A stretch of 64,000 bases of DNA from Bromus sterilis (taxonomy: Eukaryota > Streptophyta > Magnoliopsida > Poales > Poaceae). Within the stretch, counting starts at the first letter, position 1, and each line of letters opens with the position of its first letter. The position numbers and the translations under genes are program-made. Positions 21,564 through 33,403 of this stretch are shown in pieces. The DNA is taken from NCBI GenBank assembly GCA_950022295.1, contig OX465598.1:67378001-67442000 (forward strand). The letters are read 5' to 3'. Below the pieces are notes generated by a model that saw only the letters and a list, made by a program, of their open reading frames with translations, did no database searches and was not told the origin of the DNA.

Positions 21564-22495
21564 TTCCCTATCCAGTGCATCTCACTGGTATTAAGTTGCT
21601 AGACAACAGACTTATGCTATGAACTCCGTACATAATGTAAACATCTATGAGCAAACAGTAGCCACAAAACACTGTTGTTTTACCCTTAGTAGCAAGAACA
21701 CATCCACCGCCTTAGGCATGAACCCACTATCGAGCACAACGCTCCCTCTTGAAGTTATAAAAAACTACTTGGCCAACAAGTAATAAACTATAACGGGGAG
21801 TATGCAAGAACACTCAACAAAAATATATATAATACATCAAATATATAGCATTAACAATCTGATCATAATATCTCATAATCCATCAGATCCCAAAAAACAT
21901 AGGATAGCGACATAGCAATTAAATCAAAGGTGTCTTGATCATGATAGGCAGCTCACAAGGACTAATTAGTGAAGCACAAAGTGGAGAGACAACAACCATC
22001 TAGATACTACCATGGACCCCTGGTCCAAGGTGGAAATACTCACAAATCATCCGGGAGGCAAGCATGGTGATGAAGAGACCTCCGGGGACGACCCCCCCAC
22101 CACACACACACACACGACAGGGTGTCGGGATAGAACTCCAGCAGTCCCTGATCTGAGAATCATGGTGACGGCGGAACAACAATAGTTTATGGAATCATTT
22201 CTTCACTCTGAGGGTTTTAGGAGCACGGGGAAGAAAAGCGAAAGAGGGGATCCATGGGGTGGCCCCACCCCAGGCGGCCTAGCCATGGTCGCGCCCTTTG
22301 GTCACTGAGACCAGGGGTCCCCCCCTTTGGATGCCCTTCTGGCTCCTGGAGTCTTCTAGAAGATTAGGATTTCTGGAATTTTCTGTGATTTTTTTGAGCA
22401 CATTGGTTTTTGACCTTTTTATGCAATGCATAGAAAAAATAGATAGAAGCTGGCACTGGGCACTTGGTCAATAGGCTAGTTCCAAAAAAATGTTG
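21564..22495 (-). repeat. Truncated gypsy LTR fragment
   Basis: The sequence resembles the internal and U3 parts of the element B LTR at lower identity: the CCAGTGCATCTCACTGGTATTAAG block, a CCTAG..ATGAACCCAC block, the GC-rich promoter block near 22255-22330, and GGCACTGGGCA..TTGGTCAATAGGCTAGTTCC near the end. It lacks both LTR termini. It abuts the LINE A-tail. Confidence 0.7.
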
Positions 22496-22864
22496 TGAGC
22501 TGCCTATCATTGGAGCCCATCGTTGAACTGGTCCACCTGTACATAGCATGTTGTTCCTTGTCAGGTATGGACTTCTTTGAATTGAGATCAGCTATATACA
22601 ATACATCAACGGTGACCATTCTAACCCAGCACCGAAAGTCCAAAAATGTCGGGTGGTAATACCAAAGGAATTAACCTGTTGTTTTGCATGGTCAAGTAAT
22701 AGGATCCAAACCTGTGTACTGGCCTTTTTTAGATATTTTACACTTGAGGCCGCGATCGGGCAACTTTCCTGAAGTGCAAAACCCATGGAATTTCGTGGAT
22801 ACGTTACATTCACCCAACGTAGTATAAACGCATGTTTAGATGTATTAATCTTCAAGACAGACAT
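22496..22864. other. Unassigned spacer
   Basis: A 90-codon open frame lies on the minus strand (22592-22864), without a domain or clear start context. No terminal repeats are seen. Confidence 0.3.
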
Positions 22865-24450
22865 ATACTATATTCGTTTAACCTCACGGTAGATGCCCTT
22901 GCGACCATCCTTGATAAAGCTAAACTGGCGGACACATCCACAGAGTGGTTGGGTATCTGATACCTGGCGGTGGTGTTACCCACCTCTAGTATGTTGACGA
23001 CACGATGATTATGGTCGAGGGTCCGGACCTTGACTTGATCAACCTCAAGTTCATCCTCTTATGTTTTGAGGCCACATTAGGCCTCAAGATCAACTTCGAT
23101 AAGAGTGAGGTGGTTGTCATGGGGGACTCTGAGGAGGATTGGTGACGCATTGAGGGTAACCTTAACTGTAGGATATCCACCTTCTATGTTACTTACTTGG
23201 GTACATCGTTGTCTGGTTCCCGCCTCTATATTCGGGACTTCGACTCGGTGATGGGTCGGTTCACCACACATTCAGAACCTTGGCGCGCTCGGTTCACCTC
23301 CAAAGGGAGTAAGACCACTCTGATTGACGCCTGCCTATATATGTCCCAGCTGGGGCTCTTCCTCCTCCCAGAAGGGGTACACGCGGCCTTTGATCGTGTC
23401 TTGACTCGCTTCTTCTGGTAGGGCCCGGATGACCATAAGAAATCATATGGTTAAGTGGGATGATATGTGCCTTTCCAATCTACTAGGTGGCATGGTAATT
23501 ATTACCTCGCGGCGTATGAATATCGCGCTAATGTTGCGGTGGGTCTGGTGCATCCTTTGCGAGGATGTTATGGCTCGACCCATGGGTGGCCTGTAACCCT
23601 CTTAGTGTCTCCTTCTCGGGTCTCTTTGTGATCTTCTCGCACATGGGGATTTTAGTCTTTGTGGCATGGGCCACTGGCCGCTGGTCCCCTAGATTTGAGG
23701 GCTTGGGAAGCCCTCTTGGCCCTCCTGTCGGATGTCCGCCCGACATGGCCTAACAGTTTCTCCTGGTTCCTTGCCGCGTGGGGACATAACTCCATAGTAT
23801 TGCTTTGGATTGACCACCTCTGGAAGGCCCTGTTGGATATGAAGATTAAGATCTTCGTTTGGCAGCTTCTTCGAGATTGACTTTCGTTTGGGATGGAGTT
23901 CCGTAATCGACAGGTTCGGATGACGGTATCTGCCCTTTGTGCGGTATCCCTGAGACTAGGACCCACATCTTCTTCTCATGCCTAGCGGCTAGGTTTATGT
24001 GGTGTTATGTCCGTGAAGCTCTGGGGCCCGACTCGAAGGCCGCAGACCTGACTAGGTTCCTTCTGATGAGGGCCAACCAGGCCACCAAGAGGAGACGCCT
24101 CTTTTGGTTGGTCTTTGCAATCATGGCTTGGATGCTTTGAACGACTAGGAATAAGATGACTATATAGTGTGTCTTCTTGCGGAGAGAGTCGGACATGTTT
24201 TTTAAAATTTTCGTCTTTTGTAGCATCGACACCCGCTATCCAGACGTGGGGATAGAGACCACCTCCTGCGCATGATGAAGGCCTTGATGACCACAAAACT
24301 ATGCATGTCTTCGCCCCCACTGGTGGCTTCGTGATCATGAGGGCCCTCTTGTGGCTATTCTGCTGTAGTGTTTACCCTTTTTTCCTTGTTGTGTTATTTC
24401 TTTGTTGGACGTGTTGTGCTATTGTCTGAGTTGAATTTGATTTATATTGT
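22865..24450 (+). pseudogene. Decayed LINE reverse transcriptase, second copy type
   Basis: The C-terminal RT palm is recognisable: LTVDALATILDKAK, then a stop, then the catalytic motif YVDDTMIMVEG at 22990-23022, LKINFDKSEVVVMG, YLGTSLSGSRL, FTSKGSKTTLIDACLYMSQL and FLLPEGVHAAFDRVLTRFFW to 23421. Several frameshifts and stops follow. The zf-RVT part is at about 23870-24140 (CGIPETRTHIFFSCLAARFMW). The CAG codon before YVDD has become TAG. It ends with a T-rich tail near 24450. It differs clearly in sequence from the LINE at 19931-21563. Confidence 0.8.
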
Positions 24451-24775
24451 AACTTGAACGTATAGATTAGACATGTGATCCATGATTTATCTATAAAGAG
24501 AAACAAAAGTCTATTTTTTGATACAGTACTAATTCGTTGTAGCTTCTTGGAACTGAGTTGCCTGGAAGTTACCCAAAAAAAAAAGAGTTGCCTTGAAGTA
24601 TACGAAATACAACCAACAATTAACTATACCTTTATCCTTGCTGATATGCTAGTATAATATGAACGCATGTCCTTTCATCTCTTGTATGCACATAGATAGG
24701 TTTGTAGCCGTTGGGGAAGGTACTAGGCAGGTGCCTCTCTCAGCCTCTGAGGTACGACATTTCAACGATCTTAAA
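24451..24775. other. Intergenic; upstream region of small gene candidate
   Basis: Nothing coding is seen; there are A-rich runs near 24580. Confidence 0.4.
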
Positions 24776-24784
24776 GTATAAATA
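24776..24784 (+). promoter_or_regulatory. TATA box of small gene candidate
   Basis: AGTATAAATACCC is a textbook plant TATA box about 112 bases before the ATG at 24890. Transcription would start near 24810. Confidence 0.5.
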
Positions 24785-24889
24785 CCCATACAAGCAGCTC
24801 GTCTAGAGGCAGTCATCACATACCGTCTTCCTTTTGAGTTTTGACACAAGCACAGATCAACTGACTGTCCTTTAGCTAGCTGGTGAGAA

Positions 24890-25224
24890 ATGGCACTTGC
24901 TCCACGCTCGTCTCAGCCTCCGACGGACAAGCATTTGTCGGCAAAACATGGTTATCACCGAGTTCCCAAGAGTCCCAAGTTTAGCTCTCCCAGCCCTCTA
25001 ACCAGCCGATTCCTGAACCCATCGACAAATCTTCCACGCCCACCCTGGAAGATCCTGAGTACTCAGTTTATGGTGATTCATGTAGCACACTTCCACCTGT
25101 AACTTACAAGTGTTCGCCGAAAGCACATCCTGATCATGAAGTCCGCCAAGATCTTGTTGTCTCTGTCCACAAGCCGCCGCACCCAACTCCTGACTCTTTC
25201 ACTGGCGATGAGATAATTGCTTAG
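24890..25224 (+). pseudogene. Small proline-rich protein gene candidate, probably frameshifted
   Basis: The ATG at 24890 (context GAGAAATGGC) opens a 70-codon frame. In the +1 frame an open stretch starts near 25000 and runs without a stop to TAG at 25224 (QPIPEPIDKS.. to ..DSFTGDEIIA). Joining the two by a single-base shift near 25000 would give about 110 residues, rich in Pro, Ser, Lys and His, with no membrane segment or signal peptide. I do not recognise the protein. TATA box, leader length and start context look like a genuine plant gene. It could be a recent pseudogene, a gene with an unseen short intron, or carry a sequencing error. No poly(A) signal was assigned. Confidence 0.4.
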
Positions 25225-26987
25225 GCGCTATTTGGCTAGCTTGCGGCTCCCCTGGTGATGGTTTATCATGTTGGACATCATGCTTGTTCTTTCTGTCTCT
25301 TTTTGGGGGGGCTTAATGGGTTTTGTTGAGTATCATAATTGTATTAGAAAAATTACAACGGCATAGGATTTATTCTACCTTAACTTACATTTCAAATTGG
25401 TCATTGTACTCACATATATGTGTTCACGAGGCTTAAGCAATACACCAACGATTCCACCAATCCATCTGCTGTGGGTTCTTTTTGTTTGAAGTTTAGTGGG
25501 TTTAGTTGTGTGTTCTCTTTGTTCTACTTCAGGTATGATGTTTATACCTCTTTCTGTTTGTATCATGTGTTGTACTTTTCTTATGTATCAGTTATATTCT
25601 TTTTAGCAATGAAAGATACGCAAGTTTTGCATATTCACATTTTTTTTTACTTATGAGTAAGGATAACATATGGTTAGTGTGTGTTGCCGCAGCGACGACC
25701 ATGTAATCTCAATGCTGTCATATGGAGCGATGTTTTTTTGTGATGTTTCAATCAATTTTATTAAATAAAGGTGTGTGTTACATTTTTGTGTTGGCAGGAA
25801 GATGTGTACCGCCGTTTATCTTTGCTGTTATTATGCTACTTTTGTTTACATTCAGTTTGTGCTTGCGGTTGCTTGGTCAATGGCCTAAGATTCAATATTG
25901 ATGGGGTGCTTGATCAATGGGTTCTGGGCAACGAGTTTCCATTTCAATTAAATGGATTTTTAGGATATGGCTGTTGCAAAAATGAGTTTGGCATGAAAAA
26001 TTGTAATCCAAACGAAATTTATGAACATTCTTCCTTTTTCTCCATTATCCAAATCTACTCCATACAGCTTGATTCTTTGCTACGGTCGCATTTGTTTTTA
26101 TCCTTCCAATAACCTGATATCAGTTCCTTGTATTACCCGGGAAAGAAAAATATTCCTTACATGACGTCCTACTGATCAGTATCCCCCCCCCCCCCCCCCC
26201 CCCCTCGGCAAAATATCTCAATCCCACAGTTACCAGGAATCTTAAGAATCCCACCATTTGATTTCTGTGTTAATGGAGATTAACTTGCTTGCATTGTAAG
26301 CAGACTAGGGTGCTTACATTATAAGCATGAAGATATAGAGCTACAAATGGACTTATAACTCCAGAATCTCAAACAAATTAGCCTTACCAGTAACTCTGGA
26401 AATTTGAATCACAACTTAACTCTCAAGGACATCAGCTATTCAAGCTTAATAAAGACCCAACGGATTCCTACCTATGTGACACGTATACTATGAGGAAATG
26501 AAGCATTGATAGCTAATAGAGTTCCGATAGTTGTCTAGAAACAATCTTGTAATCTGAAACTCATATGACAAGCTGACTTCATCAAAATAGAATGCCACTA
26601 AAAAGAGTATGTAATAAGATTATATCACCTACTGAAATCATTTAGAAACTAGACAGGAGCATAGGATGCACACAGCGAATACGATAGGAAAAATGCTAGT
26701 CAAAAATAAAACACAGATGCATGTCTGCAATATCTAAATCAACATTATGTATGAAGGGTAATTCAGGCACATTAAACTTACAAGACAAGTGGAAGCATTG
26801 ATTCCCTAAAATAGTCTAGAATAGCTCTTATAAGTTTATCTTGGAACAAGATGCACCCATTCCCAGTATCTAGTCACTGCTCCATGTAATATGCAAGGAT
26901 GCAACTTCCTGGCAGCTGTCAACTATTATGGTCGCATCAGGGTAAAGCTTTCAAACAGTATCCACCAAACAAAACTGCTGTCAGAAC
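25225..26987. other. Intergenic, includes 3' flank of the membrane-protein gene
   Basis: No ORF with a recognisable domain is seen. A run of 22 C lies at 26183-26204. The part from about 26700 to 26987 is probably 3' UTR and downstream sequence of the minus-strand gene ending at 26988. Confidence 0.5.
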
Positions 26988-29012
26988 TCAGAACTGCTTC
27001 CTTTTGCTCTTAAATAAACTATCCCTCTTAGAATACACAAAAAAGAAACCAAAAACAAAAACTCCAGACATGGAAACTGATACCCATGGGAATGGTGGAT
27101 CTTTGAAGCAAACCAGTGAGGCCTCCAGCTCCTGAGAAGCCTGATATACCAACATGTAAATGGCATACATATCATGATCTGAAGATCTCAAAAGGTACAT
27201 TGCCTTGTTGTAATCCAGGCGGGACATGGCTGACACCACCTTGTCCAACTTATAAGTGAGCAGATTCCATCTTTGAATGAACTCAACATGCCTTTTCTTT
27301 CTAAGGAGTATATTCTCCCCACCATGAGCAGCCAGTGACTCCAGAACCTCAACTGTACTAGTAATTGTGTAGTTGAGGGTTGTAAGAAGAACATTCCTAC
27401 GGGCTGCATCTTTCTGCACAAAAGACAGTGATTTGGTCTCTGAGAACGGCCCGAATGGTGTATGTCCGGTGCTCCAAGTATAATCAACGACCGTGGCATT
27501 GTGCTCAGGGCTCCATGACTGGTGTGTTGGTGACACACCAAACATGGTCTGCAGAACTGAGCTGATGATCGGACGGTCGAGATTCCTAGTCATTGTAATC
27601 ACATGCCGACCATTACAGCTGTAGTCACTGACCGTTTGCGTGCTCCTTGTCCTCACAGCAACCACCATATCACGGAAAGCCACCGCTTGGTGGTACCTAT
27701 CTAACAACAGAAGTTTGTCGAAATCCAAATCGAAAACATAAACTGGCACAATCTTGTCATACTCATCATCATCATGAACCCCAGCCACACGGTGCATCTC
27801 ATCCGATGAGTCCGACAGCACCTGCCTCATCCGCTTGGAGTCCAAGTACTCACTCACTATCATCGTGTAATTCTCAAACATGAACCTGGATGTAAATGAG
27901 TGTGTTGAGCGGGCAATTGCAAATGAGCAAATTGAGCATTCGGAGTACTTGACACTGTGCCTATCAAACTTCAAGCTCTGCCCGTCGTAGGGCAAATCTC
28001 CATCCTGAATCGACTGTTCAATTGAAGCCCAATCAAGGCCAGCAGGATCTTTCTCTTCGCCATGGATGTGAATAAAACGAATAAGCAAAGAGCTCTCATA
28101 ATGCACTGGGATTCTGAGCGAAGGCACTAGCAACGACTTGTAAGCACTGAGAACAAGTGAGGCGAGATCCGCGAGGAGTGCTTTGTCCGACTTGGGGCGG
28201 CCGTGGAGAGCAGCAAGGGGATGAAACTCACCACGAGGGAGGACGCCTTCGCCGGAGAGCGCCGGCCCATAGTCCACCGGGCCTGCACCGAGGTCGATCC
28301 AAATGTAGCGCTCCTTGCCAGTCCAGAGAGGGGCGAGGCAACGGGAGAAGGCAGGCGAATGACCATCGTCAGAGGAGGTGGCCGCGGTGTAGGCGTACGG
28401 ACGAGGCTGCGGGCCGAGGTCGAGCAAGTAGATGTAGACGGCCGGGGCGGAAGCCGAGCCGGCGTGCGCTCGATAGTCCTCAGCGACGAGATCGTCGACA
28501 ATTTTGTAAGGCACGGAGGAGAGGGCGTGGGAGTGGAAGGGCGCGGGGGCCGCGTTGAGGTGGGCGAGGACGGCGGTGGCGGCGCGCGTCACGAGGTCGG
28601 AGGACGCGGGGAGGGCGGCGACATCGAGGTGAATGCTGTGGGAGAGCGCGAGACAGTGCGGGGAGCGGCTGGAGAGGAAGTGGGAGGAGGAAACGGCGGA
28701 GGAGACGAGGGAAGGGAGGAGGCGGGCGGAGGAGGGCGGGAAGGAGGAGCCCGCGAGGCGGACGTTGACGGGAACGGCGGCGGAGAGGGAGAGGAGGCGG
28801 GACGGGAGGATCGGGGTCGGGGCGGAGAGCGAGCGGCGCAGGCCGGCGGGGAGGGAGGCGAAGGTGTCGTTGCCGGCCGAGGGGTCGCGCGCGGCGGCCG
28901 ACGCGAGGAAGGCGTCGAGGCCGGCGAACGCGGCCGCGCTGGCGGCGGGGGCAATCGAGAGGAGGAGGAGGAGGAGGAGGAAGGGTAGGGTTTGGGGTGG
29001 GGATTTGGCCAT
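26988..29012 (-). CDS. Single-exon secretory-pathway membrane protein, function unknown (674 aa)
   Basis: The start is the ATG at 29012 (AACATGGCC, good context). The frame stays open upstream to 29135 but without an ATG, so those residues are leader. The product has an N-terminal signal peptide (MAKSPPQTLPF then a Leu-rich run to about residue 26) and a large luminal region with several N-glycosylation sequons (NDT, NYT, NAT, NYT). A Cys pair, CSICSF, lies near residue 365. One C-terminal membrane segment spans about residues 643-660, followed by a short basic tail. This topology suggests a type I membrane protein of the ER, Golgi or plasma membrane. From memory it resembles an uncharacterised plant family (DUF7906-like, Arabidopsis At3g28720 type); I could not verify this. 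The 5' half is very GC-rich, a normal grass-gene gradient. No introns or disabling changes are seen. Confidence 0.85.
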   Translation of the reverse strand: MAKSPPQTLPFLLLLLLLSIAPAASAAAFAGLDAFLASAAARDPSAGNDTFASLPAGLRRSLSAPTPILPSRLLSLSAAVPVNVRLAGSSFPPSSARLLPSLVSSAVSSSHFLSSRSPHCLALSHSIHLDVAALPASSDLVTRAATAVLAHLNAAPAPFHSHALSSVPYKIVDDLVAEDYRAHAGSASAPAVYIYLLDLGPQPRPYAYTAATSSDDGHSPAFSRCLAPLWTGKERYIWIDLGAGPVDYGPALSGEGVLPRGEFHPLAALHGRPKSDKALLADLASLVLSAYKSLLVPSLRIPVHYESSLLIRFIHIHGEEKDPAGLDWASIEQSIQDGDLPYDGQSLKFDRHSVKYSECSICSFAIARSTHSFTSRFMFENYTMIVSEYLDSKRMRQVLSDSSDEMHRVAGVHDDDEYDKIVPVYVFDLDFDKLLLLDRYHQAVAFRDMVVAVRTRSTQTVSDYSCNGRHVITMTRNLDRPIISSVLQTMFGVSPTHQSWSPEHNATVVDYTWSTGHTPFGPFSETKSLSFVQKDAARRNVLLTTLNYTITSTVEVLESLAAHGGENILLRKKRHVEFIQRWNLLTYKLDKVVSAMSRLDYNKAMYLLRSSDHDMYAIYMLVYQASQELEASLVCFKDPPFPWVSVSMSGVFVFGFFFVYSKRDSLFKSKRKQF

Positions 29013-29244
29013 GTTGGTGGCCGGAGAGCGGAGACGAGACCGGGGTGCCGGGTTCAGTCGAGAGGACTCGAGATCGATCTGAGATGGGGAAGGAGACTGA
29101 GAGGATGCACGCTTAGCTCGGATCTTGTGCGGCAAGGATGTATATGGTCACGTGTGTGCCTGACTGTTCATCAAATTTTTTGTATGAAAGCTACATTGCT
29201 TTAGGGCTTTGTTCGGTTTCTTACAAGCCCTAGGTTTTCGTCCC

Positions 29245-29258
29245 TTTTTATAAATAAA
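29245..29258 (-). promoter_or_regulatory. TATA-like box of the membrane-protein gene
   Basis: On the minus strand, TTTATTTATAAAAAGG lies about 240 bases upstream of the ATG at 29012. It would give a leader near 200 bases. Confidence 0.35.
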
Positions 29259-30022
29259 AGAATCAAATAAAGTACAAGGTTGAACAATTTAAGATGGTGA
29301 GATAGCTTTTTTACACAACCGATCCTGGGGTATTCGATACACGCACATAATTACGCTATCAGTACAAAGCATCGGAAGAACTACACACAACCTCACACTA
29401 CACCCTATCAAACCTAGGCTCCATAGCAGCACCCTCATGAGCCAAGAAGAAGCAGAACGTCACTATTGTCGAGTCCAGTCGGATAAAGCTCTTCATCCGG
29501 AGCCTTGATACGGAAAGAAGAACCACGATGGCGTCTTCAAGAAGAATGCAGCACTCGCTGGTGTCACCGCCGCCGATGCAAGGCACGGAGATTCCGCTCT
29601 GTAACTCACTCATACCACTGATGTCGAAAGAGGGAGCGCGAGGGGGGTCTAATCCCCGTATCCAGATCAGGACACCGCCTCTACGAGAGAGGGAATGCTC
29701 GGGCTACCCGCGCGCTCCCCACCCAATGCCCACACACCCGGGGGAGAGCCACCACCATCAGAATGGTGCAAGCGAGAGAGAAACCATGCGGTTCACCACC
29801 AGGTCCACCACCCCGGCATCCCTGCCCCAGAAACCGCCACCTTCCACCTTACGACACCTCAACCCCAGTAGGACAAGTAGACATCAGTTGTCCATCCGGC
29901 CATTGCCCGACATTAGTCCTCGGATCTGGGTTGACCCTCCACCGTAGGAGGCATCGACGCCTGCATCCCCACCCAATCCCCATATCGAACCGAGGGGAAA
30001 TGATCCTAGGACTACTGATTGG
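29259..30022. other. Intergenic, GC-rich in right part, probable old repeat
   Basis: Short frames on both strands show no known domain. The minus strand of 29400-30010 has a composition like LINE 3' regions but no diagnostic motif was found. ATTGG at 30018-30022 is the left target duplication of element A. Confidence 0.4.
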
Positions 30023-31643
30023 TGATACACCCCAAACGTATATATAATTTCTGCTTGCTCCATGCATGTTTTGGGTGATATTGTTATGCTTTTGATACAC
30101 TTTCATACACTTTTGGTCATATTTGGACTAACTTATTAACTCAGTGCACTCCAGTGCGAGTTTCTGTTTTCTGTTGTCTTTTTATTTCAGGTTTTCTCAT
30201 TACTTAAAGTGCCAGAAAAATTCTGGGGAAAAAATATAAAAAATCAGCGACGCGGAAGCTTCCATACGCCCGAAGGGGGGCCAGGGGGCGCGACCCCACC
30301 CTAGGCCGCGCCTGGAGGCCGCCTGGACCCCCTGGTGGCCCCCTTCGCCTAAATCCACCTCTCGTCTCGAAACCCTCAAGTACTGAACCCTTTTTCACGA
30401 TCTCCCCTCTGTTCCGCCGCCGTCGCGCTTCCAAGATCGGGAGCACCAGAACACCTCTTCCCGACACTCTGCCGGAGGGAATATTGACCTCCGGGAGCTT
30501 CTCCACCACCACGGACGCTTCCCGGATGAGCCATGGGTAGTCCACCTTGGACCATGGGTCCATGATCAGTACCTATGTGATGTCTTCTATCCACCTTTTT
30601 TCAATGTTTAGACCTTGTGAGATGCCCTACATGATCAAGGCACTTATGTAATTTCCTGTTGTTGCTATGTTGAGTTTGCTGGGATCTGATGGATTATGAG
30701 ATTATGTTCAGATTGTGATGAGTAATATATTTGGTTCTTCTCCTTTTATATTTATGTTCTTGAGTAATTCTTGCAGGTTCTCCGTTGTTGTTTATTGCTT
30801 TGGCCAAGTAGTATGTAGTAACTCCAAGAGGGAGCATTATGCATGATTGTGGGTTCATGCCCCCCGATGACTAGCTTGAGTGACAGAAACATGAGTCTAG
30901 GGGATGTGTTGTTGCCACAAGGGGGAAAACAACGGCGCTTGTACTTGCGGGTGCAAGGATTGTTTACTTTACGCAAAGTTCTAATAATGCAGTTGTCTGT
31001 TGCTTTGGGTTTACATTTTGGGTGGGGCTCGCAACTTAATACCAGCGAGATGTTCTGGATAGATATCTCAAGGTGGATGATTAGTGAGTAGATGCAGATG
31101 GATTTCGGTCTATTTGTCTTGGTGAACTGCCCATGCTTTTGAGCATCTTCCTTTCTTTTGTATCATAGTTAGCATTGCGGTGCGTTTTTAATCCTTTCAA
31201 CTGCCCAACTGTAATTAGTTCACCTCGCATAGCTGTTTATCGTCTTTTGGGAGAGAGACATAACTAGTGAACTTCATGGAAACCCGGTCCATATTTCCAC
31301 CATTGTTTACACCCTCAATTTACTTCTTGTTTTACTTTCCAGTCATAGTTATCATTATCATTATCTCTTGCGTTTGATCCATTGTAAACGACAAGGCCGG
31401 AGAGATTGACAACCTCTCTGTACTCGTTGAGAGCAAAGATATTTGTTGTGTGTGCAAGTCCAGGTAAAGTAAGCAACCTCGGTTGTGAACGGCGCCATTG
31501 TTCACTTTACCACCTACTTGTCATCGTCGGAGTCCTACTGGAGACATAAACCCTATCCTCTACGTTAGGGGAAATTTTCTGCTATGCTACATCTCAACCT
31601 TCCACTTGGGATAGCCAACGAGGGCACTACTTCAGTGCCATCA
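30023..31643 (+). repeat. Element A 5' LTR
   Basis: A GC-rich block at 30265-30345 is followed by CGCCTAAATCCACC where the 3' LTR has CACCTATATTTACC, so the TATA box appears lost in this promoter copy. The end is TTCAGTGCCATCA. Confidence 0.9.
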
Positions 31644-31653
31644 AGCTAATTTC

Positions 31654-31671
31654 TGGCGCCGTTGCCGGGGA
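31654..31671 (+). promoter_or_regulatory. Primer binding site of element A (tRNA-Asp)
   Basis: TGGCGCCGTTGCCGGGGA lies 10 bases after the LTR. It is identical to the site of element B. Confidence 0.92.
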
Positions 31672-31697
31672 CTCCACTCTTCAAGATAGGGGAGTTG

Positions 31698-33402
31698 TTT
31701 TTGGATATGTGCCCTAGAGACAAATTAATAAAGATATTTGTCACATATCCGTTTTGTTCATAATACGTTTTATACTATGCTATAACTGTATTACTTGGAA
31801 ATACTAATACAGGTGTAGTATAAAACTTGGGTCCGTAGTTTAACTCGGGTAAACTATCTCATTGGGCAATTGATCGATCAAGCTTTCCTGATCATGGCGA
31901 CACTTAAGTCCATTGACAATGAGGTCATGTCATTAGGGGAATGATGTGATGGACATACACCCACCTAAAGTATTGCAATGTGATCGAGTCACATAGTTCA
32001 CCGTTGCGATGACTTTGTAACGTATGGCTTAGTCCTTAGACTATAATGATCATATGTAATTGTCATCTATGAGGAGACTTTGATTTGTATCCCACCGCCT
32101 GAATGAAATATGCTGGCTATAACGGTGCACTTTGGGTATTCCGAAATAGACGGTTGATGAGTATGTTAATAGATCAGAGCGGGATTTGTCAGTCCTTGTA
32201 ACAGGACATATACTCTGGGCCCACTCGGTGATATTGCATCAATAGCTTGCAAGCAGGTGACTAGGTCACGGGAGATGCAATAGGCACGGACGAGTAAACT
32301 TGTTTGTTGTGAAAGAGATGTGAACACAGTATGTGGGATACCGACGATAGAACCTCGGACAAACAAAGTATCGCAACACAAAGGGATTACGTCGTATCGT
32401 TAACGGTTTCCAAAAGCGATTGAAGTTCATTCGATGGAAGCGCAGGGGCTGTCAAGGATTGTAACCAGGTCCAACTGACTAGTCATTGGTGAATGAGAAG
32501 ATTCTCGACCATGTCTGCTGTTTCCCGGACCGTTAGGGTGTTACACTTAAGGGCAATCGATGCATAGGACAATTTCAGGATCAATCGGTGAAATAGGAGA
32601 AATCACCGGAATAGTTCCGGAGGAGGACAGAAGTTGTTCCGAACATTTTGAATGGTTCAAAATAAAGTTTAATTTTTTTAATAATGTTTTATTATTTAAT
32701 TATCTGAATTAAATATTTGAACATATTAAAATAATTAAAAAATGGAAAAAGGCTATATGGGCCTATGGGGCCCGTTAGGGGAGGAGGGGGTTCCCCCCCT
32801 TGGGCTTGGCGCCAAGGGTGGGGCCCATCCCCCCCTTGGACGGCTCACCCCCCTCCCTTGGGATTTTAGTCCCACATGGGGGAGGGGAGGAGGATAGCAC
32901 CCCCCCTTGGCCTATATAAGGAGGGGTACACCCCCCTTTTTCCAATGCACAATTATTTCTCTCTCTCTCCTTCTCCTTCCCGGAAGTGGACTCCCCTTGT
33001 TTGGAGTCTGCACCTAGATTGGAGTTCTCCACCATAAGGCAAGCCGTCGCTCTGCTGGAGTCGGGATCCGAATCTGTCTTTCTTCCGCTGCTCGCCTGGT
33101 TCGGGGCCCGGGAGGAACATCGATTGTACCGTACGTGTATAATATCTTCAAGGCACTACACCTGTGGTGCTACTTCGTCGTTGGAGGTCAACCGGGAGTC
33201 ATCCTCGCCGGTGGTCTACTACACGACAGGGAGGTCGTAGTTCCGAGTCTACGCCAGCCACGTTTGCAAGAACGTTTCCCTCTTTTGGTCTTCAAAGGTA
33301 TGAACACCGATTCCCTCCGTTACTTTACATCGGCATAGCATAGATCTTGGGTTCGGGTACCGTAGGTATGAAAAATTTGTGTTTTCTGCCCCGTATCCCA
33401 AC
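31698..33402 (+). mobile_element. Solo copia-type LTR inserted in element A
   Basis: The insert splits the sequence GGGGAGTTGCACAC, which is intact in the related element B. AGTTG is duplicated at 31693-31697 and 33403-33407. The ends are TTTTTGGATATG and GTATCCCAAC, partial inverted repeats; the outermost two bases are ambiguous with the duplication. The phrase ATGTGCCCTAGAG near the start, the ACTCGG block, and CCTATATAAGG (a TATA box near 32908) before a leader-like region make it look like an Angela/WIS-type LTR. No internal region is present, so it is a product of LTR-LTR recombination. Confidence 0.75.
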
Positions 33403-33403
33403 A

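Noticed and set aside
28157..28988. Long + strand frames over the membrane-protein gene
   Set aside because: They are GC-driven antisense shadows; the minus frame has the signal peptide, membrane segment and full length.
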